A program made the position numbers and the translations under genes. Under the pieces are notes generated by a model. That model was given only the letters and a program-made list of their open reading frames with translations. It was not told the origin of the DNA and did no database searches. Source: JAJYKN01 sp035516155 (lineage in GTDB: Bacteria > Nitrospirota > UBA9217). Taken from it: a DNA stretch of 64,000 bases. The DNA is taken from contig DATJAP010000011.1 in NCBI GenBank assembly GCA_035516155.1, forward strand, positions 1-64,000. The letters are read 5' to 3'. Shown in pieces: positions 7,863 through 14,992 of the stretch. Each line of letters opens with the position of its first letter. Position 1 is the first letter of the stretch.

Positions 7863-8909
7863 ATGGAGAAACATAAATCAAAGCATCGACATGATAAAAA
7901 ACCGGCTGTGTCCAAAAGGGGATGTGCATTGGGGCCCCTTGAATCGAACATGGTCCGGTCCAGCCGTTTTCACTTTGCCGCCGTTTTTACCCTTACCTGC
8001 ATTGCGTTCTATGCGATCATTCAAGCGCTACCGCCGTCATTCATAAAGCCAATTAACGAGCATACCGCCTTTATACTGGGACTGGTCCTGAATGCTCTCG
8101 GCATTCACGCCTCGACTGCTAACGACACCGTCTCGGAAGGCGGGCTTGCCTTCAGGCTCATTCCCGAGTGTACTCCGATATTTACGGTAGGTCTCTTTAT
8201 CAGCTTCGTAGTCTTTTATCCTACTACATTTCGAGAAAAGGCAACGGGCTTGGCATGGGTAATCCCGGCCCTGTACCTGGGAAACCTGGTCCGGCTCGTA
8301 GTAACGTTCCTCGTAAGCCGATACGACCGGAGCCTCTTTGAAGTATTTCACGTATTTCTGGGACAAATCTTTACAATGTTATTGCTGATCCTTTGCTGTA
8401 TCCTCTGGCTGAGATGGGTCGACACAGGAGTGCTGAAACGGGAGAAGGCCATGGGCACCGCGCGTTTTCTGGCCAGCTTCAGCCTGATCTCAGCATTTCT
8501 TTTTCTCATCTGGCTCAAGGTTCATCACGAATACATCCGGCTCCTTGATTGGCTGATGAACCTTGGATTCTCCCTGTTTGGCCGTTCTGCCGGGCTTGCC
8601 CGGGGGACTCTGGTCTACTATGAAACCTTCAGCATTGTGATCGTTGTTTCCCTTATTCTTGCTGCTAGATCAGTACCCTGGCGCAGGAAGATTCCAATGC
8701 TGGGTGCGGGGTTGGGCCTGCTTTTCCTTATCCACCTGTTTCACCGAATCGACAATGCTCTGATGGCTTTGTACAATATAACTGCAATACAGCCATTGGA
8801 TCTCACCGGTCTGATCATCGGACAGTACGTGGTTCCCGTGCTGCTCCTGATATACTTGGTCCGACTTCAAAGGCAGGATGTTCCCACGGTCAACGCATTC
8901 AACCGATAA
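7863..8909 (+). CDS. exosortase/archaeosortase family protein, XrtH-like
   Basis: A 348-residue multi-pass membrane protein. The three catalytic residues of the family are in order: Cys103 in PECTPIF, Arg144 in GNLVRLVV and His163 in FEVFHVFLG. The exosortase fold covers about residues 35-200; the second half adds four or five more hydrophobic segments, a longer C-terminus than in compact exosortases. It follows the S53 protease by 27 bp, and that protease's C-terminal tag resembles the IPTLxxWG signal recognised by exosortase H, so this looks like a dedicated enzyme/substrate pair. ATG 7863 is used; an in-frame ATG at codon 30 just before the first membrane segment is possible. The XrtH subclass is inferred from context. 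Confidence 0.8.
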   Translation: MEKHKSKHRHDKKPAVSKRGCALGPLESNMVRSSRFHFAAVFTLTCIAFYAIIQALPPSFIKPINEHTAFILGLVLNALGIHASTANDTVSEGGLAFRLIPECTPIFTVGLFISFVVFYPTTFREKATGLAWVIPALYLGNLVRLVVTFLVSRYDRSLFEVFHVFLGQIFTMLLLILCCILWLRWVDTGVLKREKAMGTARFLASFSLISAFLFLIWLKVHHEYIRLLDWLMNLGFSLFGRSAGLARGTLVYYETFSIVIVVSLILAARSVPWRRKIPMLGAGLGLLFLIHLFHRIDNALMALYNITAIQPLDLTGLIIGQYVVPVLLLIYLVRLQRQDVPTVNAFNR

Positions 8910-9011
8910 GGGCTATTACCTCTCTTGTAGGCGCAGTTGTGGCGCGTTGTTCATTAGTGCGTTGGCGGCATACCGCATAATCGACGTCTCAATTTTCTAT
9001 CAGTCCAAGAA

Positions 9012-9290
9012 TCAGCACTGTTTTGCGGCATGGTGCCTGAGGGTCTCGACTCTGTTGACATGATTATGAAGCCGCAGAATGTCGATGGCGAGATTCCGGC
9101 TTGACACCACGACTTGTAAGCCTGATTTTGTGCGGATGCGGTACCGGTCTTCCTCGACGGTGACATTCCTGATTAATGCAGGCTGTTTTCGATGCCCCAG
9201 TGTCCGCGGTTGATTTTGAGGAGTCGTGTCGGTTCTTTTCGGCAGTAATGCTGTCATGCCGAATGACACTTTGCGCCTACGCGGATTGCC
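9012..9290 (-). pseudogene. remnant of an ISAs1-family transposase (C-terminal end)
   Basis: Read on the minus strand, three frames together spell the C-terminus of ISAs1-type DDE transposases: a SFGMTALLPKR segment, then RGHWGIENSLH in a shifted frame with a stop right after it, then RNVTVEEDRYRIRTKSG, SSRNLAIDILRL and LRHHAA back in the first frame. Intact relatives read RGHWGIENxLHWVRDVTFxEDRxRxRTGxG. At least two frameshifts and one stop make it non-functional, and the N-terminal two thirds are not recognisable. No terminal inverted repeats were found. Confidence 0.75.
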
Positions 9291-9616
9291 GGCAAAAAAG
9301 CCGTCACACGGTCCATGCGCACGGCCTGTTCGTGAGAAGGAAATCGAGGTATCCTTTACGTTCGGTGTTGCTCGAGATTCTTCCCGATATCATCCCGGAT
9401 GGGCGATCGGGTGTGGCTATTCCTGCATTTGTGCAACAGGCTCATGAGCAGGGGGAATAAGAATTCATTAAACTGTCACTGGTTTTTCACAGAGCTTTAA
9501 CAATAAGAAGTTAAAAAATTAGATGGTTCTTCCAGCAATTCTTCCCGTGGCTGCTCTATCATCAAGCAACATATTCTACCTAGGCTGCATGCGACCAGGG
9601 AAAGAAAGGGAACGAC
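9291..9616. other. intergenic, probably further decayed insertion sequence
   Basis: The minus strand upstream of the transposase remnant gives short broken frames and nothing assignable. From 9480 the sequence becomes AT-rich and leads to the Shine-Dalgarno (AAAGGGAACG) of the gene at 9617. Confidence 0.35.
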
Positions 9617-10813
9617 GTGAAAATAAAACTGTATTTACTGGGTTTCCTGTTTGCCATGAGCTGCCCAGCGTTTTCCTTTGCCGATCCCGTTAGTATGAGC
9701 ATCCAGCCGAACGGCCAGGGGAGTTTTGTCCTGATAGGAGAAAATGTCAACGGCGTGCAGTCCTTGGACATCGAAATCGACTACGATGCCAGCCAGTTGG
9801 AGAATCCCAGCATCCAGATAGGTGGAGGAGATCTCAAACAGAAAAAGGCCGATTCGCCGGGGAAACTGCTAGTCAGCATCTTTCGGCCAGTCGCAGATGG
9901 CATTCTCCAGATCATTTTGAACTTCGAAGCAAAGACAAATGCAGCGGGCGGCATCTATAATGTATCTGCAAACGCCACAAGCATGGCTCCGCAGCCCACG
10001 GAGCAGCCGGACGCAGACCCCGGTGTATCTTCGGAAGCAACCGAGAACGAACCCATGAACACATCTGCGAACGGGATTGCAAACGGAACTACGAACGGAT
10101 CTACGAACGGATCTACAAACGGAACCTCAATTCCGTCTTCCTCGACAGCAGAGGGAGAAGCCGTCCCGAACGTAAAAGCAGTGTTTGTGCCACGTACAGA
10201 CAAGGGAATTGATACGCTTTCTGCACGAACAGGAGCGATGTTACCGGCAGGCGCTGACAAGAAGGTTCATACTGAGGAGATGACGGTTCTCATGCGCGGA
10301 GAAAAGAGCGTACTGCTGCGGTTCAAGGAGTTCAAGGGGGAGAAGGGGCTGAAATCATTTGCAGCTTTATTCGGACAGAGCGATGGTGACATGTCCGTGC
10401 AGGAGCCAGCAATCGCGATTTCAGATGGAAAAACGCCGGTCACAATCAGGCTAGAAGTGCCGCAGGAAGGAATGCATTGTGTCGGGGTCGCTCTGGCCGA
10501 TGCCAGACTCATTTCGAAAAAAGCAGACGGAAAAGAGATCATCATTACCGTGCTGCCGAGCGAAGGGACATGGGACGCGAGTCTGGTCATAGAGACAGGC
10601 CGTGAAATCCTTTACTATCCGCTAGTCGTTGCCCCACCGATCAGTCTGGCCGGAGGTATCAATGCAAATAATTTTCTCGATGCGCTGCAAGCATACATTA
10701 ACAAACAATCTTCGGCACTTCAGGGGGAGAACAAAATGTATCTTTCAGAGTATATATTCACCGCGAATTATCTTGCCGACCTGAACAGGAAGACTCGAGA
10801 GTTCGTACCGTAG
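9617..10813 (+). CDS. secreted protein with a cohesin-like domain and an Asn/Thr/Gly/Ser linker
   Basis: A 398-residue protein from GTG 9617, with AAAGGG upstream. A signal peptide (1-22, ending SFA) precedes a domain at about 25-120 whose pattern (SLDIEIDYDASQL, GGGDLKQ, LQIILNFEAK) resembles cohesin-type beta-sandwiches, known from cellulosomes and many non-cellulosomal surface proteins. A low-complexity linker at about 135-180 contains NGTTNGSTNGST repeats. The C-terminal ~200 residues are a second, unassigned domain. No sorting tag or lipobox is visible, so it is likely periplasmic or secreted. A dockerin partner is not seen in the window. Confidence 0.6.
   Translation: MKIKLYLLGFLFAMSCPAFSFADPVSMSIQPNGQGSFVLIGENVNGVQSLDIEIDYDASQLENPSIQIGGGDLKQKKADSPGKLLVSIFRPVADGILQIILNFEAKTNAAGGIYNVSANATSMAPQPTEQPDADPGVSSEATENEPMNTSANGIANGTTNGSTNGSTNGTSIPSSSTAEGEAVPNVKAVFVPRTDKGIDTLSARTGAMLPAGADKKVHTEEMTVLMRGEKSVLLRFKEFKGEKGLKSFAALFGQSDGDMSVQEPAIAISDGKTPVTIRLEVPQEGMHCVGVALADARLISKKADGKEIIITVLPSEGTWDASLVIETGREILYYPLVVAPPISLAGGINANNFLDALQAYINKQSSALQGENKMYLSEYIFTANYLADLNRKTREFVP
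10067..10126 (+). repeat. five 12-bp tandem units in the linker of the cohesin-like gene
   Basis: Units start at 10067, 10079, 10091, 10103 and 10115, each with AACGG at the same position and encoding four residues (xNGx). Units three and four are identical, suggesting recent slippage. Confidence 0.8.
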
Positions 10814-10819
10814 TAATGA

Positions 10820-11190
10820 TAAAAGCATGTCATGCAGGAATATAGCCCTGTGAGGAAATAGTTAAGGCCTAACCTTCAAATGGTGAAGTCCCGGTCCAAA
10901 GACCTGTAAAAAGGGCGCATCAGTCTGATTCATGAGGACATTATTGATGGCAGTTGTTGAGAAAACCAGTAAAGAAGTTGTTTAAAATTCACTCAACAAT
11001 CATTGAACTGTAATAACAATGTAACATTGGATATGTATTATGCATCTCCAAGCTGGCTGAAGAAGCAAGAGTAAGGCGGTAGCCGTTATTGTGGAAGTTT
11101 TAAAAAAGTTGCCACCGAACAATCTCCATCAGGGTTCTTTGCTGACCGACAAAGGTTCTGTAGCGCATCTTGCCGGCCCGAACAGGAAGC
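10820..11190 (+). repeat. left copy (R1) of a ~397-bp tandem duplication
   Basis: Matching landmarks in R1 and R2 keep a constant offset: CATGCAGG at 10831/11229, TCCAAAGACCTGTAAA at 10895/11294, the -10 box at 11036/11432 and the RNA core at 11132/11529. The copies have diverged, but these blocks remain. R1 contains no protein-coding frame. A conserved head (AACCTTCAAA and TCCAAAGACCTG) lies upstream of the Pho-box promoter and is itself unexplained. Confidence 0.7.
10987..11041 (+). promoter_or_regulatory. Pho-box-like promoter (copy R1)
   Basis: Four repeats at exactly 11-bp steps: ATTCAC (10987), AATCAT (10998), TGTAAT (11009), TGTAAC (11020). Exactly 10 bp after the last comes TATTAT (11036-11041). 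This is the best of the four Pho-box-like promoters in the window. Confidence 0.6.
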
Positions 11191-11195
11191 TGCCA
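11048..11195 (+). ncRNA. structured RNA (copy R1), terminator decayed
   Basis: Predicted transcript from the R1 promoter. It shares with R2 an upstream segment (GTAAGGC-GTAGCCGTTA) and the core GGG (11132), TTTGCTGACC, a hairpin with CGACA (11147) and TGTAG (11159), and CCCGAACAGGAAGC (11177-11190). No clear terminator follows, unlike R2, so the transcript could read on into R2. Confidence 0.5.
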
Positions 11196-11216
11196 TAGTT
11201 TGTTCCCTAGTATTGC

Positions 11217-11587
11217 GTAAAAACATTCCATGCAGGCAGAAATCACTGCTGAGGAAAGGATTCCGATAAAACCTTCAAACGATGCAAACCTTATCCAAAG
11301 ACCTGTAAAGGCGCACCTGTTTGGATTATAAGGATATCGTTCATGTCAATGGTTAACAGGGCCTCTATAAATGTAGTTTAGAATTAATAAAAATATCACA
11401 GAGCCGCAATTAAATTTTAACATTGGATACGTAGACTGTGTCTCAGCAAGCGAGATCAAGACGTATGAGTAAGGCCATAGCCGTTACCGCGGAAGTTTGA
11501 AAAGTTACTGACGAACAAGCGATAATCAGGGAACTTTGCTGACCGACAAATGTTCTGTCGCGCACCAGAAAGCCCGATATGAGAGGA
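11217..11587 (+). repeat. right copy (R2) of the ~397-bp tandem duplication
   Basis: Same order of blocks as R1 at an offset of about 397 bp: head with CATGCAGG and TCCAAAGACCTGTAAA, 11-bp-phased promoter, RNA core. R2 keeps an intact terminator that R1 has lost, so R2 is the better candidate for the functional copy. Confidence 0.7.
11394..11437 (+). promoter_or_regulatory. Pho-box-like promoter (copy R2)
   Basis: TATCAC (11394), CGCAAT (11405) and TTTAAC (11416) step by 11 bp, followed after exactly 10 bp by TAGACT (11432-11437). Weaker than R1 but identical in spacing. Confidence 0.45.
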
Positions 11588-11618
11588 TGCTTCCCTCTCG
11601 TTTCGGGCTTTTTTTTTC
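11444..11618 (+). ncRNA. structured RNA with intrinsic terminator (copy R2)
   Basis: A transcript of about 175 nt is predicted. The core is GGG (11529), ACTTTGCTGACC, a CGACA/TGTCG hairpin (11544-11560) and AGAAAGCCCG. The AAGCCCGA arm opens a very strong terminator: its right arm is TCGGGCTT with an inner GAGAGG/CCTCTC stem, ending in nine T (11610-11617). The core GGG and the terminator right arm could compete for the same CCC, as in attenuators. The product ends about 180 nt before a cyclic-di-GMP riboswitch. Confidence 0.6.
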
Positions 11619-11624
11619 GATTCA

Positions 11625-11664
11625 GGGTACTTGGCTGACCTTGAAAAGGGAACAGGAAGCCCCG
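11625..11664 (+). ncRNA. isolated core motif of the structured RNA family (copy D)
   Basis: GGGTACTTGGCTGACC (11625-11640), a short CCTT/AAGG hairpin and GAACAGGAAGCCCCG follow directly after the R2 terminator. No Pho-box promoter or terminator belongs to this copy, so it is probably a fragment or lies in a read-through transcript. Confidence 0.4.
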
Positions 11665-11795
11665 ATCGCGAGCCTGTCGAACATCAGGGAGAGATTTTTC
11701 TGGATAAAGCGGCGGGTTCAACAATCCAAAAAGAAAGGGGGGCAAGCGCGATAGTAATGCATTGGTGTAAAAACAGGTAGGGTGTCGGCAAAAGC

Positions 11796-11895
11796 CTTCA
11801 TCCGTTCTTCAGCATAAAGCCAAAATCCGGGTAACCGGGTGACGGAAAGCCAACGGGTCCAGCAGTGGTGGATGGCCGGGTTGCCTGATGGGAAG
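11796..11895 (+). promoter_or_regulatory. cyclic-di-GMP-I (GEMM-I) riboswitch upstream of the VPLPA-CTERM gene
   Basis: The 3' half is close to the GEMM-I consensus: GACGGAAAGCC (11831-11841; consensus GACGCAAAGCC), CAACGGGTCC, then GATGGCCGGGTTGCC (11871-11885). P2 is a CCGG-GTAA-CCGG hairpin (11827-11838) with a GNRA tetraloop, as the tertiary receptor contact requires. P1 can pair CTTC-ATC (11797-11803) with GAT-GG-GAAG (11887-11895). The 5' strand (AGCATAAAGCC) is more diverged than usual. The controlled gene starts 149 bp downstream. Confidence 0.7.
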
Positions 11896-12043
11896 ATACT
11901 GACCAGCGGACCACACATAAGCGCATTGAACGCCGGTCGCATAGCGAAGAGTGCGATAAACCACGAAAGAGTCATGCGCAGCGAAAAAGGCCACTGGACA
12001 GTGGAAGCAAATAATCCATTTCAAAACTCAGGAGAAAAAAACA

Positions 12044-12829
12044 ATGAAAAAGATCATTATGCTTATGATGGTTGCCCTGCTCATGCTCGGCGTGAGCGGA
12101 CAGGCCATGGCCGCTTTTAACGAAGGAGATCTGATCCGCGTCGTATACAGCGGGACTGGTTCCGGCACGGAGTATGCCACCGACATGGGTAATTATTCGA
12201 GCCTGACCGCCCCAGGCAGCGTTTACCTGAACGACACCACGGACACTGTCAGCCTAAGCCAAATAGGCGCCGCCAGCTGGAGCAATGCGAATGTTGCGTA
12301 CTTCATCATGTCCTCGACCCTTAATGGCGGTAATGGCGCTGCCTGGACCAGCGGCCCAACAACCGGTGCTACTGCCGCTCCCGGTCAGTTCTGGTCAGGA
12401 TTCGAACTCAACGCGTCAACGGTGCTGCCGGTTTACGGTGCAAATGCCATTGGCAACAATGTTACACTGCTGCAGAGCAACGCGGGATCCTACTGGACCA
12501 ATATGAATGGAGGCGGGTACGCAGTCGGCACGATGGGCAGTTATCTGGACCAGAATATTCCCGGGAACACTGCTGAAGTGAACCTTGCTGCGCTATCAAC
12601 CACCGGCTATGTGAACCAGATGCTCTATTACTACGGTTCCACTCCGGATGGCAGTACTACAGACATCAAGGGCACAGCTGTTGCCGCACTCGAAACCCTG
12701 GTTAACGCCAATGGTCAACTCATAACAATCTTAGGCAACGCGCCGACCACGCCTATCCCGGCTGCTGTTTACCTCTTCGGCTCCGGTCTGCTTGGTCTCA
12801 TCGGCCTGCGCAGGAAAATGGTTGCCTAA
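12044..12829 (+). CDS. VPLPA/PEP-CTERM-type exported protein
   Basis: A 261-residue protein with CAGGAG six to seven bases upstream of its ATG. A signal peptide (1-24, ending AMA) is followed by a Gly/Ser/Thr/Asn-rich beta-type body of unknown function. The C-terminal signal is PIPAAVYLFGSGLLGLIGLR followed by a basic tail: the short motif, single transmembrane helix and Arg/Lys end of the VPLPA subclass of PEP-CTERM signals. The exosortase-EpsI fusion at 55697 is the likely processing enzyme. A GEMM-I riboswitch lies upstream, so expression should respond to cyclic-di-GMP. Such proteins are usually matrix-associated and tied to polysaccharide loci. Confidence 0.85.
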   Translation: MKKIIMLMMVALLMLGVSGQAMAAFNEGDLIRVVYSGTGSGTEYATDMGNYSSLTAPGSVYLNDTTDTVSLSQIGAASWSNANVAYFIMSSTLNGGNGAAWTSGPTTGATAAPGQFWSGFELNASTVLPVYGANAIGNNVTLLQSNAGSYWTNMNGGGYAVGTMGSYLDQNIPGNTAEVNLAALSTTGYVNQMLYYYGSTPDGSTTDIKGTAVAALETLVNANGQLITILGNAPTTPIPAAVYLFGSGLLGLIGLRRKMVA

Positions 12830-12868
12830 GGGTCTGATACCGATTCAGTGCTTTAACCTTTCACATTC

Positions 12869-12888
12869 GGGGCTCCTTAAGGAGCCCC
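12869..12888. terminator. 20-bp perfect palindrome between two exported-protein genes
   Basis: GGGGCTCC-TTAA-GGAGCCCC. There is no T-run on either side, so it may be an mRNA stabiliser, a weak terminator or an attenuator rather than a full intrinsic terminator. Confidence 0.45.
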
Positions 12889-12910
12889 ACATCGCAAGGA
12901 GAATAATTAC

Positions 12911-14206
12911 ATGAAGATCAAGAATATCTTCGCCTCAGCCATAGCCGGCGTCTCGCTCCTGGCATTCGTGGGAGCAGCATCGGCAGGAACAACAATATAT
13001 CAAACGGGAACCACCTCGCCGACCATGCCCACGGCGGACATAAATGTCTGGGGTTCTTCAGCCCAGTTTACGTACTGGAAGCGCGAAGCCCCGAACTACC
13101 TTGCAGCAGCGGGCTGCACCAACGGCGTTTCCGGTACAACCGCGGACAATAAGAACTTCGTCCAGCAGGCAAACTGTGGCGGAAACACGATCAACTTCCG
13201 CGTTTCCTCCAAGGCTTCCTATGACGGCCCGCTCGCGATCGACGGCAATACGACCAACCCCTTCGCCTCCAACACAGTCTGTTCGAGTCCTTACGATCGT
13301 CCGATGGCCGATGCTAGCACCTGCTCTGGCGGCGTATGCGCCTCTGCATCGTTGTGTGTGCCCGTGACTATCGGCGCTTCTGACGTTTTATTGCAGGACT
13401 TCACACAGCACAGCACCGGCACATTGAATGGACCACTGGGCGGAGCATCCGAAGTTCACAACTTCCTTCTTAACCCGGTTACGGTCAGCTCAAATGTAGT
13501 CAACCTCTGCCGTCCGCTGGCAATCCCCTTCTCATTTTACGTGAACAACAGCGTTGTCACGACGGCCGGACCGGTGCTCAACAATATCAGCTCTGCAGGA
13601 GCGAAGATGATATTCTCTGGTGCTGTCAAGGACTGGTCTGATCTGCCAGGCATTGCAACTGGCGGAACTGGAACAACAGTACTTAGCATGCCCCCGATGC
13701 CTATTAATGCCTGTTTCCGTGCTGCAGGTTCAGGCACCCTTGCAACCTTGGCTGCTTTCATGGAACCCCAGCAATTGCTTACTACTCAGGTTTCGGGTGG
13801 AACCGGTTGGCATGCCTGGTTCAACGACGGATCAGCTGATATGATGAACTGCGTCAACGGCAGCGGCACCTGGTCAGGTACGGGTGCAGTCGGTTTTGCC
13901 GATGTGGACCAGAACCTTGCCAACTATCCCAGCACGACCCGCCTCAGCCTCGACAGCCAAATTCCATACACGCCGTTAACGCAAACTTGGACCAATCCTT
14001 TCATGACGATTGAGAACGTGTATGTGTCGCAAGCCAATTCCACGAATCCCCTGTATCTGGACATTTGCACATACTCAGACCAACCCAGCACAGTGGAAGC
14101 AAACAATGTATACTGGGCAGCTCAGTGCAATATGCAGTATATCAAGCAATCCAACTTCCAGGGTTGGTCGCTTAACACCAATTATCATAACAGCAACTGC
14201 AACTAA
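12911..14206 (+). CDS. exported periplasmic-binding-protein-like (PstS-related) protein
   Basis: A 431-residue protein with a clear signal peptide (1-25, ending ASA). The body contains patterns of the phosphate-binding/PBP-II superfamily: INVWGSSAQF near the N-terminus, IFSGAVKDWSDLPGI (compare the IFxGxIxxWxD motif of PstS) and ACFRAAGSGTLATLAAF (compare RxxGSGT). It is Cys-rich for such a protein and has no lipobox or sorting tag. Ligand phosphate is plausible but unproven; some PstS-like proteins of this size are surface or biofilm proteins. It lies between the VPLPA-CTERM gene and a Pho-box-like promoter. Confidence 0.7.
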   Translation: MKIKNIFASAIAGVSLLAFVGAASAGTTIYQTGTTSPTMPTADINVWGSSAQFTYWKREAPNYLAAAGCTNGVSGTTADNKNFVQQANCGGNTINFRVSSKASYDGPLAIDGNTTNPFASNTVCSSPYDRPMADASTCSGGVCASASLCVPVTIGASDVLLQDFTQHSTGTLNGPLGGASEVHNFLLNPVTVSSNVVNLCRPLAIPFSFYVNNSVVTTAGPVLNNISSAGAKMIFSGAVKDWSDLPGIATGGTGTTVLSMPPMPINACFRAAGSGTLATLAAFMEPQQLLTTQVSGGTGWHAWFNDGSADMMNCVNGSGTWSGTGAVGFADVDQNLANYPSTTRLSLDSQIPYTPLTQTWTNPFMTIENVYVSQANSTNPLYLDICTYSDQPSTVEANNVYWAAQCNMQYIKQSNFQGWSLNTNYHNSNCN

Positions 14207-14251
14207 TCCCCGCCTACAGCCTGTAAAACACCACAGCTGGTTGTGACCTTC

Positions 14252-14284
14252 GCGGGGCTCTGTTCAGAGCCCCGCATTCTTTTG
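14252..14284 (+). terminator. intrinsic terminator after the PstS-like gene
   Basis: GCGGGGCTCTG-TT-CAGAGCCCCGC followed by ATTCTTTTG. It lies 45 bp after the stop codon. Confidence 0.8.
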
Positions 14285-14405
14285 CTTATGGGACGGGCTT
14301 AACCGCGGATGTGCGTATTATGTACTGGAATGAGAAAAAAATTTCGAACATTTCGAAAGAACCTTTGGTTATTCAATAAGATTTTATCTCTTTCATCGAA
14401 GTCAT

Positions 14406-14449
14406 TGTCACTAAAATTTCATTCAATTGTCATGCTCCAGTAATAGAAC
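14406..14449 (+). promoter_or_regulatory. Pho-box-like promoter (copy E), upstream of the TPS unit
   Basis: TGTCAC (14406), TTTCAT (14417) and TGTCAT (14428) step by exactly 11 bp and are the closest in the window to the Pho-box half-site TGTCAT. TAGAAC follows after 10 bp (14444-14449); an overlapping TAATAG at 14441 is an alternative -10 box. Confidence 0.6.
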
Positions 14450-14455
14450 GTTGAT

Positions 14456-14558
14456 AGGATTGGGTACCATTAACGATGGGTACTTTGCTGAATTGATGCC
14501 TGACACGCATCAACGACCGGGAAGCCCGCAATTCTCTATTCCTCATATGCGCTTCCCG
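14456..14558 (+). ncRNA. structured RNA leader (copy E)
   Basis: The core is GGGTACTTTGCTGA (14478-14491), a perfect TTGATGC/GCATCAA hairpin (14493-14513) and CCGGGAAGCCCG (14517-14528). GGGAAGC can pair with GCTTCCC at 14551-14557, but no T-run follows. This copy therefore looks like a leader that may be continuous with the downstream TPS unit rather than a terminated small RNA. Confidence 0.5.
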
Positions 14559-14791
14559 ACCCAGACAAGCCGGAAACAAAACCAAAACCTGTTAATAAAG
14601 AAAGGCTCGAAGAAGATTCCGTAGAAGTTCAAGAGGACAAGATCAGAATTTGGCTTCTAATTTCGTACGCTGCGGTTTGTTCGTGGTAACTTCCCCCCTC
14701 TTAGTAGAAATTTATTCTTATCGGATTAAAACTATAAGCCTTATCCCGAATAAGGACAATGCAGCTGTTTTTTCGCTGCCGCGAGGTGCCT

Positions 14792-14992
14792 ATGGACAAG
14801 ATGAAAAGACTCAGCGAAACAATCAAGACTCTTATGGAAAGTGAGTTCAGCGGTTACATCAGGATCAATATCAGTCAGGGAAGTATCGGCCGAATCGAAA
14901 AATCGGAAGAGTTCGATGCGGCGAACATTATTCCAGTGAATGCCGCTATAAAGCAGGTCGGCGGGGAAAGGGATGTACGACATGACGTTTAG
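14792..14992 (+). CDS. small YezD-like (DUF2292) protein
   Basis: A 66-residue protein. The ATG at 14792 has GAGGTG nearby; a longer frame from 14759 lacks support. The central segment SGYIRINISQGSIGRIEKSE matches the DUF2292/YezD pattern (GxxxIxVxxGxVxxIExxE), a family of small proteins of unknown function common in anaerobes and often near sulfur or surface genes. Its end overlaps the next gene by 20 bp, so the two are likely translated together. Confidence 0.55.
   Translation: MDKMKRLSETIKTLMESEFSGYIRINISQGSIGRIEKSEEFDAANIIPVNAAIKQVGGERDVRHDV

Noticed and set aside
9012..9470. Intact insertion sequence
   Set aside because: Only the C-terminal transposase end is recognisable. It is broken by frameshifts and a stop, and no terminal repeats were seen.
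10067..10126. CRISPR-like array
   Set aside because: The 12-bp units are contiguous, with no spacers, and encode an in-frame xNGx linker.
11132..11576. Interpreting the RNA cores as cyclic-di-GMP-I aptamers
   Set aside because: They lack the GACGCAAAGCC and GCCGGGTTGCC blocks that the element at 11796 has; only GGG/CCC and a hairpin are shared.
11839..12120. 93-residue plus-strand open frame before the VPLPA-CTERM gene
   Set aside because: It runs through the riboswitch and into the real gene in another frame. Its sequence is explained by RNA structure.
12830..12910. Sigma-54 promoter of the PrsK/PrsR type before the exported-protein genes
   Set aside because: No TGGCAC-N5-TTGC pattern was found in this gap or in the other gaps scanned by eye.
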